NCBI GenBank assembly: GCA_964411985.1
Contig: CAYPNF010000091.1
Coordinates: 1-22,547 of the forward strand
From: CAYPNF01 sp964411985
Lineage (GTDB): Bacteria; Verrucomicrobiota; Verrucomicrobiia; Limisphaerales; J093
DNA: 22,547 nt
Direction: 5' to 3'
The position numbers and the translations under genes are program-made. Under the pieces are notes generated by a model. It was not told the DNA's origin and did not search any database. It saw only the letters and a program-made list of their open reading frames with translations. Shown here piece by piece: positions 15,550 to 22,547 of the stretch. Positions within the stretch are counted from its first letter, which is position 1. Each line of letters opens with the position of its first letter.

Positions 15550-16040
15550 TCTCGCTGTTTCTGAAGACCGACTCGGGTTCCTTTTGTGCCATCTACAACG
15601 CGCATGGGTTATCTGGTTTGCGGTTCCCCGCCCGGGGGGGCCAAGGCAAGTCCCAATCTGAAGGTGCGGTGCTGCCCCAGAAGCCGGTGCAGGCTTGGGC
15701 GCAACTCACCCTAACCGCCCTAAACGAGATCCTGGCGGGCCGTGCTCCTCTGAAGCTCCCGCCCATGGATCTTTCCGCCGGAACGCCCTTTCAACAAGCC
15801 GTTTGGAGGGCTTTGGCTGAGATACCACCAGGGCAGACCAAGTCCTACGGGGAAATCGCCCAAACCATTGGACGACCCAAAGCGTTCCGGGCGGTAGGCC
15901 AAGCCTGCGGGGCCAATCCCATTCCCATCCTGATTCCTTGCCATCGAGCCCTGGCGGCCAATGGCAAAATCGGGGGGTTCTCCGGCGGATTGGATTGGAA
16001 ACGCCGACTCCTGGAAGCGGAGGGGATCAAGCTCCAATAG
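15546..16040 (+). CDS. ogt: Methylated-DNA--protein-cysteine methyltransferase
   Basis: A 164-aa suicide repair protein that moves the alkyl group from O6-alkylguanine to its own cysteine. The acceptor is C132 in PCHR, within the family signature GANPIPILIPCHRAL, followed by GGFSGG and LLEAEG. The helix-turn-helix region has TPFQQAVWRALAEIPPGQTKSYGEIA in a slightly varied form (AGTPFQQAVW). Length matches single-domain Ogt/MGMT proteins without an AdaA domain. The start at 15546 is preferred over an in-frame ATG at 15513 because it gives the ATGA overlap with the tail-anchored gene and a normal N-terminus (MISLFLKTD). Its 3' end overlaps the convergent Nudix gene by 14 bp. Confidence 0.92.
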   Translation: MISLFLKTDSGSFCAIYNAHGLSGLRFPARGGQGKSQSEGAVLPQKPVQAWAQLTLTALNEILAGRAPLKLPPMDLSAGTPFQQAVWRALAEIPPGQTKSYGEIAQTIGRPKAFRAVGQACGANPIPILIPCHRALAANGKIGGFSGGLDWKRRLLEAEGIKLQ

Positions 16041-16599
16041 GGCCCGCTCTGCGTTCCTCCTCCGCCAGGCGCGTCAACCCCATACTCACCGTTGCCGCCC
16101 AGGCGAGGACCTTGATTTCACCTTCGCGCAGTGCCCGCTCCATCTCTTCGCGAGAGAGAAGCAGCGGTTCCTGATGCTCCAAGTCTCCTCCGGTCGGCAA
16201 GCCCACGCGCCGCGCGTTCCGGGCGAGAAAGAGGTGCCCGGTGCCCACCCCCCGATTCGGATCCACCACGTAACGCCCCAAGGAAACCCACTGGGCTGCC
16301 TCATGACCAGTTTCTTCCAGGAGCTCACGCCGCGCGGCGGTCTCAGGCGACTCCCCCTCCTCCAGGAACCCTCCGGGTACGGCGATCGATTCCCCCTCCA
16401 AGGCATATTTGGACTGTCGGAAAGCCAGGAAACGGCCATCCACCGTCTGTGCCAGGATCGTGGCAAAGTCGGGCGTTTTCACCCACCCCCAGTCCGGGAT
16501 CTCCCGTCCGTCGGGTAGTCGTACCCGATGGACTTCCACCTGTAAGAACCGACCCAGATCGAGTAATTCTGTCCGCCCCAAGGTCTTCCATGTATTCAT
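16027..16599 (-). CDS. Nudix hydrolase (ADP-ribose pyrophosphatase-like)
   Basis: A 190-aa Nudix enzyme that should split a nucleoside diphosphate linked to another group. The Nudix box GX5EX7REUXEEXGU is intact: G77, E83, R91, E92, E95, E96, G98 (GGFLEEGESPETAARRELLEETG region). An N-terminal beta domain before the box (SKYALEGESIAVPGG) and a C-terminal acidic loop (EHQEPLLLSREEME) resemble ADP-ribose/NDP-sugar pyrophosphatases rather than MutT. It is cytoplasmic, with no signal peptide. It is convergent with ogt and overlaps its 3' end by 14 bp. No strong Shine-Dalgarno is seen. Substrate is not fixed by sequence alone. Confidence 0.88.
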   Translation of the reverse strand: MNTWKTLGRTELLDLGRFLQVEVHRVRLPDGREIPDWGWVKTPDFATILAQTVDGRFLAFRQSKYALEGESIAVPGGFLEEGESPETAARRELLEETGHEAAQWVSLGRYVVDPNRGVGTGHLFLARNARRVGLPTGGDLEHQEPLLLSREEMERALREGEIKVLAWAATVSMGLTRLAEEERRAGPIGA

Positions 16600-16669
16600 A
16601 CTCTGAAGGTCATCCTACTCCTAGCCACATACCTCCGTCGAGTTGATCTCGGTCTTCCCCAAAAACGGC

Positions 16670-16697
16670 TCAAGTACAGCGGGCCTGCTGCCGATAA
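16670..16697 (+). promoter_or_regulatory. Possible sigma28 (FliA-type) promoter
   Basis: GCCGATAA (16690-16697) is an exact copy of the FliA -10 consensus. TCAAGTAC (16670-16677) matches TAAAGTTT at five of eight positions, and the spacing is one base longer than the enterobacterial ideal. It lies about 150 bp before the Cache/chemoreceptor pair, a sensible target for a flagellar sigma factor. GATAAT within it could also serve as a sigma70 -10, but no -35 is present. A second near match, GCCGATAC (16767-16774), lacks a -35. Confidence 0.5.
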
Positions 16698-16850
16698 TGG
16701 AGGCGGTAAGCAAACCTTGCGGTATCCGCTCGGTCGGGACAATGCCAGCCAGATTTCGGCCAACGCGCCGATACCCGCCTTGCCCGCTCGGTACCTTGCC
16801 TGCGAAGTAAAACCGAACCAATCGCCCACAACCTAATCCCCCTCGTTCTC
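16698..16850 (+). other. Leader region before the chemotaxis pair
   Basis: This 153-bp stretch has no supported gene. It holds two direct copies of CCGCTCGGT (16726-16734 and 16784-16792), a small hairpin GCGG-TAT-CCGC, and a second GCCGATAC. I compared it by eye with the c-di-GMP (GEMM) riboswitch and do not find the conserved core. It may be an unstructured leader or an operator region. Confidence 0.3.
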
Positions 16851-17402
16851 ATGAGAAACATTCTGTTGTCACTGGTAGCCGCGACCACCCTCCTCAACAC
16901 CTGCACCGCGTTTGCTGCCGAAGCCCTTGACGCCGCGGCACAAGCCAAAGTGGATGCCAAGGTCAAAGAAATCCAAGCTTGGGCAGGTGAGGCGGTCATC
17001 GTGAGCGCGGTGAAAGCTCACAATGCCAGTCTCCCAGCCGATCAGGCTGCCATGACGCAGGACAAATGGAAGGAACTGACTCTTTTGGACCCGTTTGTGC
17101 GGTCGTTCACGAAGAACGACGCCGGTGCATTCTTGAAAGGCAAGAAGACCGATGTTGTCTCGGAGGCGTTCTTGTCCGGCGCAGAGGGGCTGAAAGTGGC
17201 TTTCCTTTCCAAACCCTCCGGGTGGAGTCACAAGGGCAAGCCCAAGCACGACGTGCCGATGACTGGAAAGACCTGGCAGGGACCCGTGGAAGTCGATGAA
17301 TCCTCCGGGCTCCAGCAGGTTCAAGTGGCAGTCCCCGTCCTGGATGGAGGCAAGCCGATTGGGTCGTTGGTGGTGGGTTTAAGCATCGCCAAGTTGAACT
17401 AG
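16851..17402 (+). CDS. Secreted Cache-like (PDC) sensor protein
   Basis: A 183-aa exported protein. Residues 1-22 are a signal peptide cleaved after AFA. The mature part starts with a helix (AQAKVDAKVKEIQAWAGEAVIVSAVKAHN), then LDPFVRSFTKNDAGAFLK and a beta-rich C-half with DVPMTGKTWQGPVEVD, VQVAVPVLDGGKPIGSLVVGLS. This pattern, a long helix, then strands ending VPVxDGGKPIGxLVVGL, is that of single Cache/PDC ligand-binding domains. It lacks any membrane anchor or signalling domain, so it would be a free periplasmic binding protein. It lies 72 bp upstream of a chemoreceptor on the same strand and may present a ligand to it; that link is inference. Confidence 0.78.
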   Translation: MRNILLSLVAATTLLNTCTAFAAEALDAAAQAKVDAKVKEIQAWAGEAVIVSAVKAHNASLPADQAAMTQDKWKELTLLDPFVRSFTKNDAGAFLKGKKTDVVSEAFLSGAEGLKVAFLSKPSGWSHKGKPKHDVPMTGKTWQGPVEVDESSGLQQVQVAVPVLDGGKPIGSLVVGLSIAKLN

Positions 17403-17420
17403 GCGGAGGCGTTTCTCCGC
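17403..17420 (+). other. Intercistronic hairpin, Cache gene/chemoreceptor
   Basis: GCGGAG-N6-CTCCGC begins directly after the TAG stop of the Cache gene. The 6-bp GC stem has no U-run, so it is more likely an mRNA-processing or stability element than a full terminator. It may allow unequal amounts of the two products. Confidence 0.4.
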
Positions 17421-17474
17421 GCGCTCGTGTTCAGCGAGTCCGAGTAACGAGGAACCCTCAGTAATCCCTATCGC

Positions 17475-19028
17475 ATGAGACCTAGAAGCATTCCCTCCCA
17501 GCTCAGCTTGCTGCTGGTGATGGCTATCGGCATCTCTGTTGCCGCATCCCTGGTTTTCTATACGACGCTTCGTCGCACCACCCGCGTGTCAGCCGAGCTG
17601 ACCTCGTCCGCCCTGCAGAGTCTTCACACGAGTTCGGAGTTGATGGGCAAAATGTTCGCCCAGCAAGCCACTCTCCAACAGTTGCTCCGCGAAAAAGACC
17701 CCGATGAATTGGAGAAAGGTGTGGCCAGACTGGACACCCAACAAAAGGAGACTACCAAACTGGTGGCCTCGTGCGGAAGCTTTGGACCCAAGATCCAGAA
17801 GCAGCTCGACACCCTGGCCGCCACACAGAAGGGCATCATCGATGCCATCCTGAAGGGCGAAGGGGGTTCAGCTGCGGAGAAAGTCATTAGCGTCTACGGC
17901 CCGCAGCACGAAGTGGCCTTGAAGACGGTGGAGGAGTTCAACGCATCCATTGAGCTGCAAACGAAGACGACCGTCGCCGCCGAACAAACGCAAACCCAGC
18001 GCACCGCCACCATCGTCAGCGGTTCTGTCGCCGTTCTGCTCGTGATTTTCCTGGTTCTGGGATGGCAGAGCCGAAGCAGGATCTGCAAGGAACTTCATCG
18101 TATCAGCCAGCGTATGGGAGAAATGGTGACCCAGCTCGGCCACGCATCGGATCAGGTCGCGACCGCCAGCCACACCCTCGCCGACAGTGCCAGTCAGCAG
18201 GCGGCTTCCCTGGAAGAGACCAGCGCCTCCCTGGAGGAGATCTCGACGATGACCAAGAGCAATTCCGAACATGCTCATTCGGCCAAAGACTTGGCCACGG
18301 AAACCCGCACCGCCGCCGAGGCGGGAGCCAATCAGATGAAGCAGATGGCGGTGGCGGTGGATGAAATCCAAGTCGCAAGCGGGAACATCGCAAAGATCCT
18401 GAAGACCATCGATGAAATCGCGTTTCAGACCAACATTCTCGCCCTCAACGCAGCTGTCGAAGCGGCCCGCGCGGGCGAAGCGGGAATGGGCTTCGCCGTG
18501 GTGGCCGAGGAAGTCCGGAATCTTGCGCAACGCAGCGCCCAGGCCGCTCGGGAGACAGCCGAACGCATCGAGGACTCCAGCAGCAAGAGCCGGCGGGGCG
18601 TGGAGCTCAGCGCCGCGGTTTCCCAAGGACTCGAGACCATTCTCGAAAAGGCACGCCGAGTGGATGAACTGGTCAGCGGGATCGCCCGGGCCTCGCAAGA
18701 GCAAAATCAAGGCATCCAACAAGTCACCCTTGCCGTGAGCGAAATGGATAAAATCACCCAGGGCAATGCTGCCTCGGCCGAGGAAAGCGCTGCTGCCAGT
18801 CAGGACCTGAAGTCCGAGACGAGCACGCTCACCACGCTCGTCAGCGAACTGGCCCGAATGCTGGGTAATGTTCAAAAGACGGAGCCAGCCAAGGTTTCCG
18901 CATCCAAACCGGCGCCAACCTCGCCGCCACGGCGGGAGACCCTGAAAGCCTCCGCGCCAGCCGCGACTGCCAAAGCGAGCGAGCCCAAAGAGAAGTTCTT
19001 CGAAGATCAGCACTTCTTGGACGGTTGA
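17475..19028 (+). CDS. Methyl-accepting chemotaxis protein
   Basis: A 517-aa chemoreceptor. Membrane segments at ~9-29 and ~178-197 enclose a ~150-residue helical periplasmic domain of the four-helix-bundle type (ELTSSALQSLHTSSELMG ... EQTQTQRTATI). I see no clear HAMP domain; the long signalling coiled coil starts soon after the second membrane segment. The hairpin tip that contacts CheA/CheW is intact (~313-350: EIAFQTNILALNAAVEAARAG then GFAVVAEEVRNLAQRS). Probable methylation sites are the Glu/Gln pairs in AASLEETSASLEEIS and ASAEESAAAS. The C-terminus is a Pro/Ala/Lys-rich linker ending EKFFEDQHFLDG, which may tether CheR/CheB-like partners. It follows the secreted Cache gene; no che or fli genes are in view. 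Confidence 0.93.
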   Translation: MRPRSIPSQLSLLLVMAIGISVAASLVFYTTLRRTTRVSAELTSSALQSLHTSSELMGKMFAQQATLQQLLREKDPDELEKGVARLDTQQKETTKLVASCGSFGPKIQKQLDTLAATQKGIIDAILKGEGGSAAEKVISVYGPQHEVALKTVEEFNASIELQTKTTVAAEQTQTQRTATIVSGSVAVLLVIFLVLGWQSRSRICKELHRISQRMGEMVTQLGHASDQVATASHTLADSASQQAASLEETSASLEEISTMTKSNSEHAHSAKDLATETRTAAEAGANQMKQMAVAVDEIQVASGNIAKILKTIDEIAFQTNILALNAAVEAARAGEAGMGFAVVAEEVRNLAQRSAQAARETAERIEDSSSKSRRGVELSAAVSQGLETILEKARRVDELVSGIARASQEQNQGIQQVTLAVSEMDKITQGNAASAEESAAASQDLKSETSTLTTLVSELARMLGNVQKTEPAKVSASKPAPTSPPRRETLKASAPAATAKASEPKEKFFEDQHFLDG

Positions 19029-19040
19029 GAAAGAGCGGGG

Positions 19041-19111
19041 TTCACCATGAAGGACGTGAAGGACCATGAAGAGGATTTTACTTCATGTTTCTTCATGTTC
19101 TTCATGGTGAA
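19041..19111. repeat. 71-bp imperfect hairpin repeat (TTCACCATGAAG family)
   Basis: A 31-base left arm (19041-19071) and a 31-base right arm (19081-19111) flank a 9-base loop. The outer 12 bp, TTCACCATGAAG/CTTCATGGTGAA, pair perfectly; of the rest only one position is a true mismatch in RNA, the other three changes being G-U pairs. Each arm is itself built from ~9-base units of the type CATGAAGGA. I recall similar TTCACCACGAAGG-type repeats scattered in environmental genomes. It begins 12 bp after the chemoreceptor stop and could end or stabilise that transcript. Confidence 0.78.
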
Positions 19112-19266
19112 CATCAAGGGTTCGTTCGCCTGCCTGGGCGGCCCAACAATGGTATGGCTATTTCACGGACTCCACACTAGGTTGTCCTCGGTCTGGCCCG
19201 GCCTGGAGAGGGGATTTCTCCGAACCAGGGCCGTGAAGTGCTGTGAAACGAACTTGTACCATTGGT
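19112..19266. other. Upstream region of the liv operon
   Basis: This 155-bp stretch must contain the promoter of the liv operon, but I see no convincing -35/-10 or -24/-12 pair. TACCA-T-TGGTA (19257-19267) is a perfect small palindrome running into the chosen livK start codon and might be an operator, though it is short. No gene is supported here. Confidence 0.3.
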
Positions 19267-20406
19267 ATGAAGCCGATAAGCGCCCTGACAAGCATGGCCT
19301 TGGCAGTCTGTACCCTTTCCCTTTCGGTCCTCGCCCAGGATACCATCCGTATCGGGGAATTTGCGTCCCTCACTGGCAAGGAAGCGACTTTTGGCCAGAT
19401 GTCTCATCACGCGACCCAGCTGGCGGTGGAGGAGGCCAATGCCAGCGGAGGCGTTCTCGGAAAGAAGATTGAACTTCTCACCGAGGATAATCAGTCCAAG
19501 CCGGGCGAACCCGCCACGGTCGTCCGCAAGCTGATCACTCGCGACCAAGTCATCGCCATTCTGGGCGAGGTCGCTTCCTCGCGTTCCCTCGAAGCGGCCC
19601 CCATCTGCCAGCAGTACAAGATTCCGATGATCTCGCCGGCCTCCACCAATCCCCGCGTCACGGAGGTCGGCGACCACATCTTCCGGGTCTGCTTCATCGA
19701 TCCGTTTCAGGGAACCGTGATGGCCGACTTTGCCTCCCGAACCTTGAAAGCGAAGAATGTGGCCATCCTCATGGATGTGAAGAGCGACTACAGCATGGGC
19801 CTGGCGAAGTTCTTCCGCGAGCGGTTCACGGCCTCCGGAGGAACGATCGTGGCCGACCAGAAATACAGCGGCGGCGACAAGGATTTCCGCGCACAACTGA
19901 CCGCTCTCAAATCGGCGAAGCCCGAAGGTGTTTTTGTGCCGGGTTACTATACGGAAGTAGGTCTCATCCTCCGCCAAGCCCAGCAACTAGGCCTCAACGT
20001 ACCGATTTTCGGGGGCGATGGATGGGAATCGGCCAAGCTCCTGGAAATTGGAGGAAGTGCCGCCGAGGGGAAATACTTCTCCACCCACTTTTCCACGGAA
20101 AACAAGCAGCCCGCCGTGGAGCAATTCGTGAAGAATTTCCAGGCCCGATTCAAGGAAACGCCCGATGCCATGGCGGCGCTGGGATATGACTCCGCCAAAA
20201 TCCTGATCGACGCCATCCGCCGGGCTGGAACCACTGACAGCGCCAAGTTGCGGGCGGCCCTGGCGGCGACCAAGGATTACGAGGGAGTCACGGGCAAAAT
20301 CACGATCGACGCCCAGCGAAATGCCACCAAGGCGGCCGTGATTCTGAAGGTGGAGGGGGGCAAGTTCAAGTACCTGGAAACCATCGCGCCGCAAAGTGGT
20401 CGATGA
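19267..20406 (+). CDS. livK: Branched-chain amino-acid ABC transporter, substrate-binding protein
   Basis: A periplasmic binding protein of the LivJ/LivK type (379 aa from this start). Residues 1-~23 are a signal peptide ending SVLA before QDTIRIGEF. Family features include TIRIGEFASLTG, AVEEANASGGVLGKKI, the binding-site region ASSRSLEAAPICQQYKIPMISPAST, YSGGDKDF, and GYYTEVGLILRQAQQLGL. ATG at 19267 is chosen because it gives a compact signal peptide; a GTG at 19243 is an in-frame alternative and neither has a clear Shine-Dalgarno. Its stop overlaps the livH start by 4 bp (ATGA). Family members also bind amides, urea or aromatic acids, so the exact ligand is not certain. Confidence 0.92.
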   Translation: MKPISALTSMALAVCTLSLSVLAQDTIRIGEFASLTGKEATFGQMSHHATQLAVEEANASGGVLGKKIELLTEDNQSKPGEPATVVRKLITRDQVIAILGEVASSRSLEAAPICQQYKIPMISPASTNPRVTEVGDHIFRVCFIDPFQGTVMADFASRTLKAKNVAILMDVKSDYSMGLAKFFRERFTASGGTIVADQKYSGGDKDFRAQLTALKSAKPEGVFVPGYYTEVGLILRQAQQLGLNVPIFGGDGWESAKLLEIGGSAAEGKYFSTHFSTENKQPAVEQFVKNFQARFKETPDAMAALGYDSAKILIDAIRRAGTTDSAKLRAALAATKDYEGVTGKITIDAQRNATKAAVILKVEGGKFKYLETIAPQSGR

Positions 20407-21308
20407 CGGAGTTCCTGCAACAATTGATCAACGGCCTTTCCCTCGGGGCCATCTACGCGCTGATCGCGCTCGGCTACACGATGGTTTATGGGGTGCTCCG
20501 CTTCATCAACTTCGCCCATGGCGACGTTTTCATGCTCGGCGCGTTTGCGGGATATTACCTCGCGCCGATGATTCGCAAGCTGTTTCCCGGCTCAACTTGG
20601 CTGAGCCTCGGAGCCGTGCTCCTGGCCGCCATGCTCCTATGCGGGCTCTTCGGCATGCTGGTGGAACGACTCGCCTACCGCCCTTTGCGGCACCGTCCCA
20701 AACTCACCGTCCTCATCACCGCGATCGGTGTCTCCCTCTTCATCGAATACACCGGCCAGCGCGTTTTCGGTGCCGATCCCAAGTCGTTTCCGGAACTCAT
20801 CCCGGACCAGCCTTTGGCCAACGCCGCCGGATTGTCGGTCAACACCACGCAAGTCCTCGTGCTCGGCATAACGCTTCTCCTGCTCGGGGGGCTGCAATGG
20901 ATCGTGCTCAAGACCCGAATGGGAACCGCCATGCGCGCGGTCTCGTTCAACATGATCGCCGCTCAACTGATGGGAATCCGCCTCGACACGATCATTTCCT
21001 TCACTTTTGGTCTGGGCTCGGCGCTGGCGGGGGCGGGCGGGATCCTCTACGCGATGAGTTACCCAAGCATCGACCCCCTCATGGGCATTCTGCCGGGCCT
21101 GAAAGCGTTTGTCGCCGCGGTCCTCGGCGGGATCGGCAGCATCCCCGGAGCCGCCGTCGGGGGTCTCATCCTGGGCGTAACGGAAACCCTGGTTTCCGGT
21201 TATCTTTCTTCCACCTACCGCGATGCGATCGCCTTTGTCGTTCTCATTCTCATCCTGTTAGTCCGGCCAGCCGGTCTTTTTGGCAAAGCTTCGGTAGAGA
21301 AAGTCTGA
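20403..21308 (+). CDS. livH: Branched-chain amino-acid ABC transporter, permease LivH
   Basis: A 301-aa inner-membrane permease with about eight hydrophobic segments. The family signature appears near the N-terminus (NGLSLGAIYALIALGYTMVYG, then NFAHGDVFMLGAF) and the later ABC-coupling region includes GLKAFVAAVLGGIGSIPGA and GGLILGVTETL. Together with LivM it forms the membrane channel through which substrate delivered by LivK passes. It overlaps livK by 4 bp, and livM begins two bases after its stop, so the genes are tightly coupled. Confidence 0.95.
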   Translation: MTEFLQQLINGLSLGAIYALIALGYTMVYGVLRFINFAHGDVFMLGAFAGYYLAPMIRKLFPGSTWLSLGAVLLAAMLLCGLFGMLVERLAYRPLRHRPKLTVLITAIGVSLFIEYTGQRVFGADPKSFPELIPDQPLANAAGLSVNTTQVLVLGITLLLLGGLQWIVLKTRMGTAMRAVSFNMIAAQLMGIRLDTIISFTFGLGSALAGAGGILYAMSYPSIDPLMGILPGLKAFVAAVLGGIGSIPGAAVGGLILGVTETLVSGYLSSTYRDAIAFVVLILILLVRPAGLFGKASVEKV

Positions 21309-21310
21309 CC

Positions 21311-22285
21311 ATGCGCGCCCGACTCAGCTTACTCGCCACCCTCACCGCCTGCCTCGCACTCACCCCGGTGGTGGGATGGATGGCGGACCACAAGACGTTT
21401 GGCTTCGCACCCTATCATCTGTTCGTGCTGTACGACATTGGCATCAACATCATCCTCGCGGTGAGCTTGAATCTGATTAATGGCTACACCGGCCAGTTCT
21501 CGCTCGGTCACGCCGGATTCATGGCGGTGGGCGCGTACTCTGCGGGATTGCTCTCAACCACCCTGGCACCAAGGTTGTTCGGCGACATCACTGCGGTTCC
21601 GCTCGTGACTGGAGGGCTGCTATTCCTAGTCTGTCTGCTCGTAGGCGGCCTTGCCTCCGCGGCCACCGGCCTGGTGGTGGGAATCCCTTCCCTCCGGCTC
21701 AAGGGCGATTACCTGGCCATCGTCACCCTAGGCTTCGGCGAAATTATCCGAGTGGTGCTGCAAAACACGGAGATCGTGGGCGCTTCCCGCGGCTACAGTG
21801 TCTCGATTGGGTTCACCAACCTGTTCTGGACATTCAGCCTCGCTGCGCTCTCGGTCTACGTCGTTCTCACACTCGTCCATTCCACCTATGGACGCGGGTT
21901 CCTCGCCGTACATGACGATGAAGTTGCAGCGGAAGCGATGGGGATCAACACCACTCGCTACAAAGTCACGGCTTTTGTGATTGGTGCTTTCTTCGCAGGC
22001 ATGGCCGGCGGCCTGTACGCACACGCCAAACAATTTCTCACTCCGGGCGGATTCGATTTCATGAAATCGATTGATATTGTCGTGATGGTGATTCTCGGGG
22101 GCATGGGAAACACCACCGGGGTGATTCTGGCGGCCATCCTTCTGACCATCCTGCCGGAGGCCCTGCGGCCGGTGGCCGAGTATCGCATGATCCTCTACTC
22201 CCTGCTGTTGGTCCTGTTGATGCTCACTCGACCCCAAGGGCTGTTCCATTGGAGGAAACAGGCTCGCCCGCAGGCAGCCCGCTGA
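21311..22285 (+). CDS. livM: Branched-chain amino-acid ABC transporter, permease LivM
   Basis: A 324-aa permease, the second membrane subunit. Characteristic motifs are SLNLINGYTGQFSLGHAGF, GDYLAIVTLGFGEIIRVV, EVAAEAMGINTTRYKVTAF, AGMAGGLYAH and VMVILGGMGNTTGVILAA. The C-terminus is short and basic (WRKQARPQAAR), so there is no fused LivF/LivG ATPase as in some relatives. The frame is open far upstream inside livH; the start at 21311 is two bases after the livH stop and fits the family N-terminus. Confidence 0.95.
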   Translation: MRARLSLLATLTACLALTPVVGWMADHKTFGFAPYHLFVLYDIGINIILAVSLNLINGYTGQFSLGHAGFMAVGAYSAGLLSTTLAPRLFGDITAVPLVTGGLLFLVCLLVGGLASAATGLVVGIPSLRLKGDYLAIVTLGFGEIIRVVLQNTEIVGASRGYSVSIGFTNLFWTFSLAALSVYVVLTLVHSTYGRGFLAVHDDEVAAEAMGINTTRYKVTAFVIGAFFAGMAGGLYAHAKQFLTPGGFDFMKSIDIVVMVILGGMGNTTGVILAAILLTILPEALRPVAEYRMILYSLLLVLLMLTRPQGLFHWRKQARPQAAR

Positions 22286-22298
22286 TTCTGATGCTCGC

Positions 22299-22547
22299 AT
22301 GTCCGCCCCTCCTCCAGCCAAGACCAACCGCCTCCTGCAGCTGCAGGACTGCACGATTCGCTTTGGCGGACTCACGGCGGTGGACGGCCTGGACCTGCAA
22401 GTCACCGATCAGGAGTTGGTCGGTCTCATCGGCCCCAACGGGGCGGGAAAGACCACGGTTTTCAATCTCATCACGGGCGTTTACCGGCCCACGAGCGGCT
22501 CCATTCATTTCGCGGGAACCCCCATCGCCGGCCAGCAGCCCTACGAG
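22299..22547 (+). CDS. livG: Branched-chain amino-acid ABC transporter, ATPase LivG (partial)
   Basis: The first 83 codons of an ABC ATPase that runs off the right edge. After a short Pro-rich start (MSAPPPAKTNRLLQL) come IRFGGLTAVDGLDL, GLIGPNGAGKTT (Walker A) and FNLITGVYRPTSG, the usual LivG pattern. It starts 13 bp after the livM stop and continues the operon; livF is expected just beyond the window. Confidence 0.93.
   Translation, partial: MSAPPPAKTNRLLQLQDCTIRFGGLTAVDGLDLQVTDQELVGLIGPNGAGKTTVFNLITGVYRPTSGSIHFAGTPIAGQQPYE

Noticed and set aside
16698..16850. Possible c-di-GMP (GEMM) riboswitch before the chemotaxis pair
   Set aside because: GCAAACC-like and GGGAC-like pieces occur, but the conserved core and paired helices could not be aligned.
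1..22547. CRISPR array, tRNA, rRNA, insertion sequence or prophage
   Set aside because: I found no regularly spaced direct repeats, no tRNA-like cloverleaf, and no transposase, integrase or phage structural gene on either strand.

Overview
The window looks like chromosomal DNA of a GC-rich member of the Verrucomicrobiota, probably near the Pedosphaera/Limisphaera group. Supporting signs are a secreted Ig/PPC-type protein ending in the FYRIR-like tail common in that phylum, a small WWFAQM protein, REP-like palindromic repeats, and weak or absent Shine-Dalgarno sequences at many starts. The placement rests on protein style, not on a marker gene. I see no tRNA, rRNA, IS element, phage gene or CRISPR array.

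Left part (1-7411, mostly minus strand): a secreted SMP-30/gluconolactonase-like enzyme, a REP-like cruciform repeat, and a 66-aa WWFAQM protein. These are followed by a three-gene set: a small secreted protein with ADRQ tetrapeptide repeats, a secreted Ig/PPC-like protein, and a 1179-aa protein joining a FecR domain, TPR repeats and an outer-membrane beta-barrel. The last two overlap by 4 bp (ATGA).

Centre (7412-11634, minus strand): a CHASE2-PAS hybrid histidine kinase overlaps by 4 bp an NtrC-family sigma54 activator. Between the activator and the ADRQ gene lies a -24/-12 promoter (7260-7275) with correct GG-N10-GC spacing. Upstream of it are three dyads of the form GTTCC-N6-GGAAC, spaced 32 and 30 bp apart (about three helical turns), at roughly -86, -118 and -148. 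The simplest reading is one circuit: the CHASE2 kinase senses an envelope signal, the activator binds the three dyads, and sigma54 polymerase transcribes the ADRQ protein and perhaps the Ig/PPC and FecR-TPR-barrel genes. This is the most interesting system in the window.

Right part (11750-22547): tyrS; a four-carbon acid sugar kinase (DUF1537) on the minus strand; two coiled-coil proteins with C-terminal membrane anchors, the second overlapping ogt (DNA repair methyltransferase); a convergent Nudix hydrolase; a chemotaxis pair of a secreted Cache-like protein and a methyl-accepting protein, preceded by a possible sigma28 promoter; a 71-bp imperfect hairpin repeat; and a branched-chain amino-acid ABC operon (livK, livH, livM, livG) that runs off the right end.
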